Shown: positions 34,929 to 43,181, numbered from the stretch's first letter. The stretch is 64,000 nt of DNA from Rhodococcus sp. IEGM 1381 (GCF_030056795.1 NZ_JASHKQ010000013.1:47431-111430); one strand, 5' to 3'. Made by a program: numbers and translations. The notes: generated by a model not told the origin, from the sequence alone.

Positions 34929-36497
34929 GTGCAGGTCAAGGACTTGCTCGACGCCACAGGGCTCTGCATTCGATTGCTCACCTCCGACCCCGACGCTCTG
35001 GGCCGCACGTTGCGGTGGACGTACACCACCGATCTGCCGGATCCGTCGCGCTACATCGCCGGCGGTGAATTGGTCATCACCGGTCTCGTGTGGCGTCGAA
35101 CGCCGGCCGACAGCGAGGTGTTCGTCCGGGCGGTCGCAGAATCCGGGGCCTCGGCACTGGCGGCGGGTGAGGGATTGCTCGGCCACATTCCACCGGATCT
35201 GATCGACGCATGTGAGCGGCACGGACTGCCGTTGCTCGCCGTACCCGACAATGTCTCCTTCGGCGAGGTGACCGAGTTCCTCGTCGGGAGAGTCACCGGT
35301 GATCGCATCGCCTCGCTCAACAGCTCCCTCGTTCGGCACCGCCAACTGCTCACCGCGGTCGCAGACGGAAGGGCCCTCGACGAGCTGGCCCTGCACACCT
35401 CCAGGGAAACGGGGATGGCATGCCTGATCTTCACCGCTACCGGGCGCCGGCTGGTCGCCGAAGTGGTCGCGTTCTCCGATGCCGACGTCGACACATTGAC
35501 GCACGCCGCGCTGTCCTCCGAAAGGCTACCCACGACAACAACTCTCAGCGACGGTGAGTCGTACAGCATCTTCGGAATCGGCCCGTCGCTCGCGCAGAGA
35601 ACCACGCGGTGGTTCCTCGCGGTGGCGGGAGACAGGGACACGTTCCCTCCAGCGATCTCCGACGCGTTCGGTCAGCTGGCCGCCATCGCCGCCCTCGATC
35701 GTGCTCGACGCGAGGAAGGACGGTTGGTCCGGCGCGAAATAGCAGACCAGGCAGTGGCATTGATCGAAGCCGACAGCACCAGGCCCGAGGCGCTGACTCG
35801 GCTCCGTCAGGCAGCCGTCGATCCAGACCGTCCGCTGGTCGTCATCAGGATCGTGCACAGCGGTAAGGCCGATCTGCGCGAGATGCTGCGGACAGTGCTC
35901 AGCGACACTCTGACCTCCTTCGGCGTCGGCTGCGTCGGTGCCAGCACACACGGCGACATCGTCGCGATCGTGAACACCGAGGATCCATACATCGCTCAGA
36001 CTCTCCGAACCCGATTGTCCCGCTTGGGTTCCGGTATCGGCCGCAGCCGTCTGCTCGTGGGCGTCAGCTCGGAGGCCACCGGGCTCACCATCGACGGTGC
36101 GCTGCGTTCGGCCCGGCACGCCCTCGACATGAGCAGGCAGGGGACCGGCCCCGTCACTGTCACCACCGGTGCGCAGCTGACCTCGGCAGTGTCGATGCTG
36201 TCGGCACTGCCCGACGACGTGCGGCGATCTTTCGTCGAGCATGTTCTGGCACCCCTGCTCGAGTACGACCGGCGCGCCGACGCCGGTCTGATCGACACAC
36301 TTCGTGAGTTTCTCGCCACCGGCGGATCATGGAATCGAACCGCCGACTCGTTGCATGTGCACCTCAACACCGTCCGGTATCGAATCAAGCGTGTCGAGGA
36401 ACTACTCGGCCGCGACCTGGGCTCGACAGAGGACAGACTGGACGTCTACCTCGCCCTGCAATCCATCCCTCGGTCGTCGGCCACGGGAGCGGCATAG
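34929..36497 (+). CDS. pucR: PucR family transcriptional regulator of purine catabolism
   Basis: A 522-aa protein. The N-terminal PucR domain (VKDLLDATGLCIRLLTSD, YIAGGELVITGLVW) spans about residues 3-125, a GAF/GGDEF-like middle follows, and the C terminus has the HTH_30 helix-turn-helix (FLATGGSWNRTADSLHVHLN, then RYRIKRVEELLGRDL). PucR controls purine degradation in Bacillus and actinobacteria. The GTG start has a GGGGGAGG ribosome-binding site. The location between xdh and the uricase operon supports this role. Whether it activates or represses cannot be told. Confidence 0.9.
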   Translation: MQVKDLLDATGLCIRLLTSDPDALGRTLRWTYTTDLPDPSRYIAGGELVITGLVWRRTPADSEVFVRAVAESGASALAAGEGLLGHIPPDLIDACERHGLPLLAVPDNVSFGEVTEFLVGRVTGDRIASLNSSLVRHRQLLTAVADGRALDELALHTSRETGMACLIFTATGRRLVAEVVAFSDADVDTLTHAALSSERLPTTTTLSDGESYSIFGIGPSLAQRTTRWFLAVAGDRDTFPPAISDAFGQLAAIAALDRARREEGRLVRREIADQAVALIEADSTRPEALTRLRQAAVDPDRPLVVIRIVHSGKADLREMLRTVLSDTLTSFGVGCVGASTHGDIVAIVNTEDPYIAQTLRTRLSRLGSGIGRSRLLVGVSSEATGLTIDGALRSARHALDMSRQGTGPVTVTTGAQLTSAVSMLSALPDDVRRSFVEHVLAPLLEYDRRADAGLIDTLREFLATGGSWNRTADSLHVHLNTVRYRIKRVEELLGRDLGSTEDRLDVYLALQSIPRSSATGAA

Positions 36498-36500
36498 GAT
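36495..36500 (+). promoter_or_regulatory. predicted -10 of the DUF2461 gene, leaderless
   Basis: TAGGAT ends 6 bp before the ATG at 36507 and overlaps the pucR stop codon. Confidence 0.4.
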
Positions 36501-36506
36501 CGCGGT

Positions 36507-37139
36507 ATGACTGGCTTCACCGGAATCCCTTTTGCTGCGCTGGACTTCTACGAGGACCTCGAGGCGGACAACAGCAAGCTCTGGTGGAACGAGCACAAAG
36601 AGGTCTACGACAACGCGGTCAAGGGACCGATGACGGCGCTGTTGGCGACTCTCGAACCGGAGTTCGGCAACGCCAAGGTGTTCCGCCCGTACCGCGATGT
36701 TCGATTCTCCAAGGACAAGACCCCGTACAAGACCCATCAGGGCGGATTCGTTGCTCGCGGTGACAGTTTGGGCTACTACGTTCAGATCGACCCCGCCGGG
36801 CTCTTCGTCGCCGGCGGCTTCTACAACTCCTCGACCGACGGTGTTGCCCGCTACCGCCGCACCGTCGACGACGATGTGCGCGGGGCCGAACTCGAACGAA
36901 TCATCGCGGCGCTGACCAAGGCCGGCTACGAGATCGGCGGAGACACGCTCAAGACCAAACCGCGCGGATTCGAGATCGATCACCCACGCATCGACCTCCT
37001 TCGGCACAAGTCGCTCACCGCCGGTAAACACTTCGGCTCACCCGAGTGGCTGAAGACACCGAAAGCCGCGACGAAGGTGCGCGACGCCTGGCGTGCCCTG
37101 ACTCCCTTGGTGGAGTGGTCTGCTGCACTGCACACGTGA
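36507..37139 (+). CDS. DUF2461 family protein
   Basis: A 210-aa protein. FYEDLEADNSKLWWNEHKEV and FRPYRDVRFSKDKTPYKTHQ are the hallmark of DUF2461 (TIGR02453), a widespread family of unknown function. No signal or membrane segment. It starts 9 bp after pucR and is convergent with uricase, the two ends being 11 bp apart. There is no obvious link to purine catabolism. Confidence 0.9.
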   Translation: MTGFTGIPFAALDFYEDLEADNSKLWWNEHKEVYDNAVKGPMTALLATLEPEFGNAKVFRPYRDVRFSKDKTPYKTHQGGFVARGDSLGYYVQIDPAGLFVAGGFYNSSTDGVARYRRTVDDDVRGAELERIIAALTKAGYEIGGDTLKTKPRGFEIDHPRIDLLRHKSLTAGKHFGSPEWLKTPKAATKVRDAWRALTPLVEWSAALHT

Positions 37140-37150
37140 TTGCAGCGCAC

Positions 37151-38071
37151 TCACCCGACGACAGAGTACGTTCGCCAGGCACTTCCGGCATCCGGGGCAT
37201 CCTCGCGTTCGACCGCCGCCTGAATCAGACCGTAAGGACGATCGTCGGCGTTGAACACCTCGAGGTTGTTCTCGATGTCGAACCTGCCGAGGTCGTACAG
37301 GAAGTGGTGCTTGTTCGGTGCCGACATGGAGATCTCGGCGATGAACGGATACTTCTCGAGCACTGCCTCACCCATGGCATACAACGTCTGCTGCAACGCC
37401 AAGGACTGCAGATTGGCGAACCTTTCGATCATCGCGGCCTTCACGCCCTCGTACACCGCGTCCCACTCGACATCGGTTATGGTGTAACGCCATTGCGCCG
37501 TCAGTGACGTCGCCATAACGCGGTCGGTGGTGGGCTCGAGAACGGTCAAGTCGTCCTCGAGGAAGCCGTGGAATTCCGACCCCGTCGACTTCAGGATCAC
37601 CATCTCCTTGAAGCCGCTGATCACCCACGTCCGTTGGGCATCGCCCTTGCCTTCGACGGTGACGGCCGACGTGCGGATCTCCTCGCCCTTGCGCGTCCAT
37701 GTGTGATCGTGCTCGACGCCGTCGATGACCGCTCGAGCCCAGGCATACTCCTCGAGCTCGATGCGGGCACCGTCGACGGGCTCGACGTCGTCGACGTAGT
37801 GGCGAGCCAGATCGAGGCCGTAACTCTCGAGGTGCAGTAGGCCCTTGGTCTTGGCATACGCGTACGCGGTCTGCTTCTGGGTGTCGGTGGGCAGCACGTT
37901 GGACTGATCACCCACCAGATGCGCAGGGGAGAAGTTGCCGCGCAGTGCGCTCGAGACGTTGATGTCGTGGATTTCGTGCCGCGGCGAGTCTCGATAGATC
38001 CGCACCACGCGGTTCTCCGCCTTGCCGTACTGATTGGATCCGAGGACGATCTTGCCGGTCAGGTCGGTCAT
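37151..38071 (-). CDS. urate oxidase (uricase)
   Basis: A 306-aa cofactor-free oxidase converting urate to 5-hydroxyisourate. Family motifs are LGSNQYGKAENRVVRIYRD (YGK with the catalytic Lys), SNVLPTDTQKQTAYAYAKT (Thr of the catalytic triad), SEFHGFLEDDLTVLEP, and EISMSAPNKHHFLYDL near the C terminus. It is the last gene of the permease-OHCU-HIU-uricase operon, beginning 1 bp after the HIU hydrolase stop. The start at ATG 38071 gives the normal family length. Confidence 0.95.
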   Translation of the reverse strand: MTDLTGKIVLGSNQYGKAENRVVRIYRDSPRHEIHDINVSSALRGNFSPAHLVGDQSNVLPTDTQKQTAYAYAKTKGLLHLESYGLDLARHYVDDVEPVDGARIELEEYAWARAVIDGVEHDHTWTRKGEEIRTSAVTVEGKGDAQRTWVISGFKEMVILKSTGSEFHGFLEDDLTVLEPTTDRVMATSLTAQWRYTITDVEWDAVYEGVKAAMIERFANLQSLALQQTLYAMGEAVLEKYPFIAEISMSAPNKHHFLYDLGRFDIENNLEVFNADDRPYGLIQAAVEREDAPDAGSAWRTYSVVG

Positions 38072-38072
38072 G

Positions 38073-38399
38073 TCAGCTCCCGCGATAGGTCGAATAAGCG
38101 AAGGGGGACAACAGCAAAGGCACGTGGTAATGCGCATCGGAATCGGTCACAGTGAACGAGATGGACACCTCGGGATAGAAACTCGGTGTCTCTGTCGCCT
38201 CGAAGTAGTCACCCGTGTCGAACGAGAGGCGGTAGACGCCCGGATCGATCGGCCCTGGTACGACTTCACCGATGCGTCCGTCCCCATCCGTGGTGGCGGT
38301 GGAGATCTCACCTTTCTCGGGGTGGAACAACCGCACCCGCACCCCGACCGCCGGTGTCCCCGAGGTGGCGTCGAGCACGTGCGTGGACAGCCCGGTCAC
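38073..38399 (-). CDS. 5-hydroxyisourate hydrolase (transthyretin-like)
   Basis: A 108-aa protein starting LSTHVLDATSGTPAVGVRVR after the initiator and ending LLLSPFAYSTYRGS; the C-terminal YRGS and the N-terminal His are signatures of HIU hydrolase (PucM type). It hydrolyses 5-hydroxyisourate to OHCU. The GTG start overlaps the OHCU decarboxylase stop (GTGA). A longer frame in this phase lies inside the preceding gene. Confidence 0.93.
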   Translation of the reverse strand: MTGLSTHVLDATSGTPAVGVRVRLFHPEKGEISTATTDGDGRIGEVVPGPIDPGVYRLSFDTGDYFEATETPSFYPEVSISFTVTDSDAHYHVPLLLSPFAYSTYRGS

Positions 38400-38899
38400 T
38401 GCTCTGGACCCAGCATGCGGCCGAGGCGAATTCGATTGATCTTGGCCAGTTCCACGCGGAGCACCCGTCTTTCGGTTTCGGCATCGTTGTCGAGCCTCTC
38501 CTCGAGGATAACGAGCAGGTCCTCGGCCGATCGGCCGGTGGCACACACCAGATAGACATGGCCGAACTTGTTTTCGTACGCAAGGTTTCCCGCCGCCAAC
38601 TTCTCGCGCACCGCGGTGCCGGCGGTCGTCACCGCCGCCTGCTCGCGCTTCGACGACGGGTTGTCGGCCTTACCGCCGATTCGGGGATGGCCGTCGAGCG
38701 CATGATCGATCTCGGCTTCGGATAGCTCGGCGAGCACTCGATCTGCTCTGTCCAACAGTAAATCTCGACTGTCGAACGGGCGGCCCTGGGCAACTCGACG
38801 GGCCCAGATCGACGACGCACAACACTCGTAGAGTGCGTGCATCGCTTGTCGATCACCGAGCCGATTGAACCCGTCGAGCCCTATCCATTCGTGCAGCAA
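38396..38899 (-). CDS. 2-oxo-4-hydroxy-4-carboxy-5-ureidoimidazoline (OHCU) decarboxylase
   Basis: A protein of about 167 aa that converts OHCU to S-allantoin. Catalytic residues are visible: the His in LDGHPRIGGKA and the Glu in SSKREQAAV; the late NRIRLGRM Arg is also present. The most likely start is TTG 38899 (LLHEWIGLDGFNRL), giving family length; ATG 38971 would overlap the permease by about 60 bp. It starts 10 bp after the permease stop and is coupled to the HIU hydrolase. It is the active counterpart of the domain fused to the permease. Confidence 0.88.
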   Translation of the reverse strand: MLHEWIGLDGFNRLGDRQAMHALYECCASSIWARRVAQGRPFDSRDLLLDRADRVLAELSEAEIDHALDGHPRIGGKADNPSSKREQAAVTTAGTAVREKLAAGNLAYENKFGHVYLVCATGRSAEDLLVILEERLDNDAETERRVLRVELAKINRIRLGRMLGPEQ

Positions 38900-38909
38900 C
38901 TCGCGCTCG

Positions 38910-40814
38910 CTATCTGAAGTCGTTGATGCGACCGAATCGCGCGGCCGCGATCGGGTTGGCATCCGCCACAAGATCGTCGAATCGGTAGTTCGCGATCTTG
39001 GCTATCTCGATCATGGCAAACGACCGCTCTGCCGACGGCGCATTCTCGACGCGTGACCAACCGTTGGCCAGGACTCGATCGTAGCGCTCGGTCTCCCGCG
39101 CGCAGATCACCAGCGGAAAGCCGAAGTGCTCGCGGTATTCGGCGGCAAGTTGCACGATGTTGTCGTGCTCGTCCTCCTCCAGGTTGGACAATCCCACGTG
39201 GTCGGCGGCGTTGAGCGTGCCGGTGGCGTCTTCGCTGCCGAGATCGGGATAGCTGTTGATCAGTTCGATCTGCTCCTCGGTGGTGCCGGCCAGCAGTGAC
39301 TCCTGGAACGCCTCGCGCAAACCGTGGGCATCGGCAAAGGGTCGTTGCTGGTACGCGCGCTCGACCACCCACGGAGTTCCCTGCACCAAGCCGCCGAATG
39401 TGGCGGCGAAATCCTCGGAGGACATCTCGTTGACCTGGTCGAGTGTGATGCCCTTACCGGGTCCGCCTGCCACCGCCTGTCCACGATTTCCGATGTGGAA
39501 GAACAACACGTTGAGCACGATTGCCGAGACAGCGCCCAGAACGATGCCGCTGCCGAACAGCATTGCAAGCCAGTCCGGCACGCCTTCCGAGACCGTGGGC
39601 TGGATGGTGACGAGCATCGCCAGTCCGAGACTGGTAGCGACGATGATCAGGTTGCGGTGATCGGTGAAGTCCACCTTCGACAGCGTCTGGATTCCGACCA
39701 CGGCGACGGTCGCGAACAGGGCCAGCGCGGCACCACCGAGCACCGGTGGGGGAATCGACGCGACGACGGCCGCGGTCTTGGGCAGCAAGCCGAGCAGAAT
39801 CATGATGCCACCGGCGGTGGCCACCACCCATCGACTACGAACGCCGGTCAGCCGGACCAGACCGACATTTTCCGAAAACGCCGTGTAAGGAAACGAGTTG
39901 AACGTGCCGCCGATGACGGTGGCAACGCCGTCTGCACGCAGGGTCGCGGCGATGTCGTCCTTCTTGATGCGTTTGCCGACGATCTCACCGGTCGCGTACA
40001 CGCTGCCGGTGGTTTCGACCGCGATGATGAGCATGACGACAATCATCGAAATGATGGCGATGACACTGAATTTGGGCACGCCGAACAGGAAGGGCTGCGT
40101 GAAACCGACCCACGATGCTTCCGAGGTGCCGTCGAAGTTCATGTCTCCCAGCACGAATGCGACCGCGCTGCCGATGACGAGTCCCAGGAGCACGGCGATA
40201 GTGGCCATGAATCCCTTGAAGAACCGTTGGATCAACACGATGATCAGCAGTGTCCCGATCGCGTACGCCATCCACCGCCCGTTGGTCGGGTCCTGTTCGT
40301 GAGTAGCGGGATTGGTCACCGCGTCGTTGACGGCCACCGGCAGCAAGGCGACACCGATGATCGTGATCACGGTGCCGGTCACCACCGGAGGGAAGAAGCG
40401 CAGCAGCCTACTGAAGTACGGTGCCATGAAGAACGTGACGAGTCCGGCCACGATGACGGCGCCGTAGACGTACAGCAACCCCTCGGTGCCGCCGCCGTTC
40501 GCCATCGCGATTGCGATCACCGGAGAGACACCGGCGAACGTCACACCTTGCAGCAGCGGCAGGCGGACACCGATCTTCCAGAATCCGACCGATTGAATGA
40601 TCGACGCGATGCCACAGGTGAAGAGGTCGGCATTGATCAGGTGGATCAGTTGTTCGTTGGTCAGTCCGATCGCGCTGCCGATGATGATCGGCACCAGGAC
40701 CGCGCCGGCGTAGAACGCGACGACATGTTGAAACCCGTAGGCGGCAAGTTTCGGAACGGGGAGCACTTCGTCGACAGGATGGACACGTTTGCGTGTGGTG
40801 GGCTTGACGGACAT
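38910..40814 (-). CDS. NCS2 purine/xanthine permease with fused C-terminal OHCU-decarboxylase-like domain
   Basis: 634 aa. Residues 1 to about 450 are a typical NCS2 uracil-xanthine/urate permease (QHVVAFYAGAVLVPIIIG, MIVVMLIIAVETTGSVYATG, NSFPYTAFSENVGLVRLTG) with 12-14 membrane segments. From residue 458 a soluble domain follows (LDQVNEMSSEDFAATFGGLV, then HFGFPLVICARETERYD), recognisably OHCU decarboxylase. However, the catalytic His is Tyr (LINSYPDLG, about residue 522) and the Glu-Gln pair is missing (TLNAADHVGL). This domain is therefore likely non-catalytic: a sensor, scaffold or docking partner. The gene leads the uricase operon. It is probably regulated by PucR. Confidence 0.92.
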   Translation of the reverse strand: MSVKPTTRKRVHPVDEVLPVPKLAAYGFQHVVAFYAGAVLVPIIIGSAIGLTNEQLIHLINADLFTCGIASIIQSVGFWKIGVRLPLLQGVTFAGVSPVIAIAMANGGGTEGLLYVYGAVIVAGLVTFFMAPYFSRLLRFFPPVVTGTVITIIGVALLPVAVNDAVTNPATHEQDPTNGRWMAYAIGTLLIIVLIQRFFKGFMATIAVLLGLVIGSAVAFVLGDMNFDGTSEASWVGFTQPFLFGVPKFSVIAIISMIVVMLIIAVETTGSVYATGEIVGKRIKKDDIAATLRADGVATVIGGTFNSFPYTAFSENVGLVRLTGVRSRWVVATAGGIMILLGLLPKTAAVVASIPPPVLGGAALALFATVAVVGIQTLSKVDFTDHRNLIIVATSLGLAMLVTIQPTVSEGVPDWLAMLFGSGIVLGAVSAIVLNVLFFHIGNRGQAVAGGPGKGITLDQVNEMSSEDFAATFGGLVQGTPWVVERAYQQRPFADAHGLREAFQESLLAGTTEEQIELINSYPDLGSEDATGTLNAADHVGLSNLEEDEHDNIVQLAAEYREHFGFPLVICARETERYDRVLANGWSRVENAPSAERSFAMIEIAKIANYRFDDLVADANPIAAARFGRINDFR

Positions 40815-40991
40815 GGGTGGGCACCTCGCGGAAGCAACAGGGCAGGATTCCTGCGACGCTGCAGGAGAAGTGCACTAAGAATCGGTCATCGCGCCTATCC
40901 CCGCTAGTCGAGCGAGCACAAACTTCGGGGCATACTCGACGTGGCCGTTGTGCGAACATCCAATACCGGCCCAGCGACGGAAGGAGCCAGG

Positions 40992-41525
40992 GTGTCCGAC
41001 TCTGCCGTGGGAGTGCTCCTGGCTGCGGGTGCCGGAACGCGGTACGGCTCGCCGAAAGTGCTCGCTCACGACGGCCTGTGGCTTCGCACGGCAGTACATG
41101 CATTACGCGACGGCGGCTGCGACCGAGTGATCGTGGTGCTGGGTGCGGCCGATGTCCCTGTCCCCGACGGGGCGATCGCCGTGTACGCACCCCGGTGGGA
41201 ACAAGGAATGAGTGCGTCGTTCGAGGCCGGGCTGACGGCGGCGTCGGACGCGGACTACGCAGTGGTGCACGTGGTCGATACCCCGGACGTAGGAGCCGAG
41301 GTGGTGCGGGCGGTTCTCGACGCTGCAAAGGGGACCGGTCTCGCCAGAGCCGTGTTCGACGGCCGCCCCGGTCATCCGGTCGTCTTGGCTCGGCGTCATT
41401 TCGAGGCAGCCGCGACATCGGCGTCGGGCGATTTCGGTGCCCGGGGCTTCCTGAAAGGCCGCGACGACGTGAGTGCCGTCGAATGTTCGCAGTGGGCAAC
41501 GGGAATCGATCATGACTATCGGTGA
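40992..41525 (+). CDS. MobA-like nucleotidyltransferase (MocA/molybdenum cofactor cytidylyltransferase type)
   Basis: A 177-aa protein with the NTP-transferase motif VGVLLAAGAGTRYGSPKVLA at the N terminus and VVHVVDTPDVGAEVVRAVLD in the middle. Members such as MocA add CMP to molybdopterin for xanthine dehydrogenase-type enzymes, fitting the nearby xdh genes. The GTG at 40992 has an AAGGAG ribosome-binding site 5-10 bp upstream; the upstream ATG 40941 lacks one. Divergent from the permease. Confidence 0.88.
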   Translation: MSDSAVGVLLAAGAGTRYGSPKVLAHDGLWLRTAVHALRDGGCDRVIVVLGAADVPVPDGAIAVYAPRWEQGMSASFEAGLTAASDADYAVVHVVDTPDVGAEVVRAVLDAAKGTGLARAVFDGRPGHPVVLARRHFEAAATSASGDFGARGFLKGRDDVSAVECSQWATGIDHDYR

Positions 41526-41541
41526 GCGGGACCGTCGGCGG

Positions 41542-41547
41542 TAGCGT
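41542..41547 (+). promoter_or_regulatory. predicted -10 of the CHC2 gene, leaderless
   Basis: TAGCGT ends 7 bp before ATG 41555, which supports that start over a GTG at 41522 overlapping the previous stop. Confidence 0.4.
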
Positions 41548-41554
41548 GGAAGTC

Positions 41555-41872
41555 ATGGAGCGGCGCATTCCCGATCGAACAGTAGATGCCATCCGCGCCG
41601 CGGTCGTGCTCGAAGACTTGATCGGCGAGCGGACGCCACTCGTCCGCTCAGGACTCGACTCGATGAAGGCTCTGTGCCCGGTGCACGGTGAGCGGACACC
41701 CAGTCTGCATGTTCGACCGAGTCGGCAACGTTTTCACTGCTTCGGGTGCGGAGCAGGAGGCGACGCGTACGATTTCATCCAGGCTGTCGACGGGGTCAGC
41801 AGGATCGAGTCGGTCGAACTGCTGGCGTACCGAGTCGATCTCGTCATCGACGACGAGGATCGGGACCAGTAG
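41555..41872 (+). CDS. standalone CHC2 zinc-finger protein (DnaG primase zinc-binding-like)
   Basis: A 105-aa protein: helical N terminus (IPDRTVDAIRAAVVLEDLIG), then CPVHGERTPSLHVRP and RFHCFGCGAGGDAYDFIQ, the Cys-His-Cys-Cys ligand set of the CHC2 domain of bacterial primases. No TOPRIM domain follows, so it cannot prime DNA alone. Isolated CHC2 proteins occur in phages and in actinobacterial chromosomes. It converges with, and overlaps by 29 bp, the alpha/beta hydrolase gene. A GTG at 41522 is an alternative start. Confidence 0.85.
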   Translation: MERRIPDRTVDAIRAAVVLEDLIGERTPLVRSGLDSMKALCPVHGERTPSLHVRPSRQRFHCFGCGAGGDAYDFIQAVDGVSRIESVELLAYRVDLVIDDEDRDQ

Positions 41873-42428
41873 AAGCGTCCCCGCGGGGACGCCCGAATCT
41901 GCGGATCTCGGCGGCAACGGCGTCGATCATGCCGTCGAACTGATGACCACCGGTCGGGAACGCGACGACGGTCGCCGATGGGAACGTAGCGGAGTTCAGC
42001 GCCAGGTGAGAAACGGGAACGACGTCGTCGTCCCGGCAATGGAACAACGTCAGATCGGTCTCGGGCTCGGGCTCGGGCTCGGATTCGGATTCGGATTCGG
42101 TGAACGCGTAGTCGGTGACGTCCCACCCACGTGAAGTCCAGTCAGGCATGGCCAACAGTGCGGCCCGTCGCGGGTGTTCCCGGCCTCTCTCGGCCAACAC
42201 CCTGACCAGGATCGACGCGCCGAAGGAATGAGAAACCACCACATCTTCGGGTCCGAGCTGATTCAGGTGTTGCCGAATGGGCTCGGCCCAGTCCTCGAAA
42301 CCCATTGCGCTGTCGGACAGCTCCGGCATTCGAAGTTCGAGTTCCAGAGTCTGCGCCAATCCCCGCGCCAGCTCCGCGTCGTCGACGAATCCACCGGCAC
42401 CGTGAACGAACAGAAGTCTGCCGACCAT
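41844..42428 (-). CDS. alpha/beta fold hydrolase with an acidic Ser-Glu/Pro-Glu repeat
   Basis: A 194-aa protein: LLFVHGAGGF (oxyanion), VVVSHSFGASILV with the nucleophile Ser (GxSxG variant HSFGA), CRDDDVVPVSHLAL with the acid residue, and FPTGGHQFDGM with the catalytic His. Between the fold and the acid loop is a low-complexity ESESESEPEPEPE segment encoded by hexanucleotide repeats. It resembles small serine hydrolases of the RBBP9/YdeN type; the substrate is unknown. The start MVGRLLFV (ATG 42428) is preferred over ATG 42473. Confidence 0.85.
   Translation of the reverse strand: MVGRLLFVHGAGGFVDDAELARGLAQTLELELRMPELSDSAMGFEDWAEPIRQHLNQLGPEDVVVSHSFGASILVRVLAERGREHPRRAALLAMPDWTSRGWDVTDYAFTESESESEPEPEPETDLTLFHCRDDDVVPVSHLALNSATFPSATVVAFPTGGHQFDGMIDAVAAEIRRFGRPRGDASTGPDPRRR
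42061..42096. repeat. hexanucleotide microsatellite (TCGGGC)3(TCGGAT)3 inside the hydrolase gene
   Basis: Six hexamer units in a row encode alternating Glu-Pro and Glu-Ser pairs on the minus strand. Slippage would keep the frame and change the length of the acidic loop. Confidence 0.8.
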
Positions 42429-42510
42429 GGTCGGATTCCTTTCCTCGAAAATGCTGTCACCGGAGAAGACCACTGTGCGGGCACAAATTCACCGGTCAAT
42501 GCACGAGGGG

Positions 42511-42516
42511 TTGACA
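42511..42516 (+). promoter_or_regulatory. consensus -35 (TTGACA) upstream of the VOC gene
   Basis: A perfect TTGACA with an AACTAT -10-like element 18 bp further on (42535-42540); transcription would start about 65 bp before the VOC ATG. Confidence 0.4.
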
Positions 42517-42612
42517 TAGAACAGTGGCCCGTGGAACTATCTGGCGCAGCGTCGCGTGTCGATGACGGACTGCGTCAAGCATGGAGGCGTCGTACTGCCC
42601 AGGAGGCAGCGC

Positions 42613-43014
42613 ATGTCCATCTCGTTCGATCACACCATAATCTTTGCGCAGAACAGTTCCGATTCTGCGGCGTTCTTTCGCGAGATGTTCGCACTGCCGG
42701 AAGCGGCGTCGTGGGGATCGTTCGTCAACGTGCAGCTCACCGATGGAACTCTGATCCAATTCGCGGAACCCCCATTCGAGGACATTCAGTTCCAGCACTA
42801 CGCCTTTCGGGTGAGCGAGGAACTGTTCGACGCAGCATACGCCCGGTTGGTCGGCGGCGGAATCGAACACTGGGCCGACCCTCGGATGACCCTGCCCGGC
42901 GCCGTCAATGCCGGCCATGGTGGTCGCGGAGTGTATTTCCGCGATCCGACCAGTCACTTCCTCGAGATGCTGACGCACTCGTACCTGACAGCGCAGGGCG
43001 AGCCGGTACCGTAG
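42613..43014 (+). CDS. VOC superfamily (glyoxalase-like) protein
   Basis: A 133-aa protein with two beta-alpha-beta-beta-beta halves: ISFDHTIIFAQNSSDSAAFF and VNVQLTDGTLIQFAEPP in the first, GRGVYFRDPTSHFLEMLTH in the second. A His near the start and the Glu in HFLEMLTH are the expected metal ligands. It starts from ATG with AGGAGG. The function is unknown; similar VOC proteins detoxify aldehydes or bind drugs. The last ~205 bp reappear as a fragment at 45078-45284. Confidence 0.88.
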   Translation: MSISFDHTIIFAQNSSDSAAFFREMFALPEAASWGSFVNVQLTDGTLIQFAEPPFEDIQFQHYAFRVSEELFDAAYARLVGGGIEHWADPRMTLPGAVNAGHGGRGVYFRDPTSHFLEMLTHSYLTAQGEPVP

Positions 43015-43112
43015 CCGCTGTGACCGAGCAGCAGCATGTTTCGATGACGAGGGCAGCCTACGACACCGTTGCCGAAAGCTACGCCGACCTGGTTCGCGAC
43101 GAACTCGATGGC
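42808..43112 (+). repeat. left copy of a 305-bp direct repeat (VOC 3' end + methyltransferase 5' end)
   Basis: Aligned by eye with 45078-45382, without gaps: about 48 differences in 305 positions (84% identity). The two copies flank the hicA/hicB/DUF6924 segment and share the same gene junction. Confidence 0.85.
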
Positions 43113-43181
43113 CTCGAGGCCCGCACCCGACCACCGGGGTGTGGGCCTTCTTCGTTACCCACGAACCAGGACGCACTGTGA
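43020..43181 (+). pseudogene. 5' fragment of a class I methyltransferase gene
   Basis: GTG 43020 starts the same N terminus as the intact gene at 45290 (HVSMTRAAYDTVAESYADLV against HVSMTRTAYDTVAESYAELV). The similarity ends at 43112 before the SAM-binding motif, and the frame then runs through unrelated sequence to a stop at 43179-43181. It is a truncated copy, not a working enzyme. Confidence 0.8.

Noticed and set aside
39324..40907. A 527-codon plus-strand open frame opposite the NCS2 permease
   Set aside because: The His/Asp/Gln-rich translation has no domain; the permease on the other strand is unambiguous.
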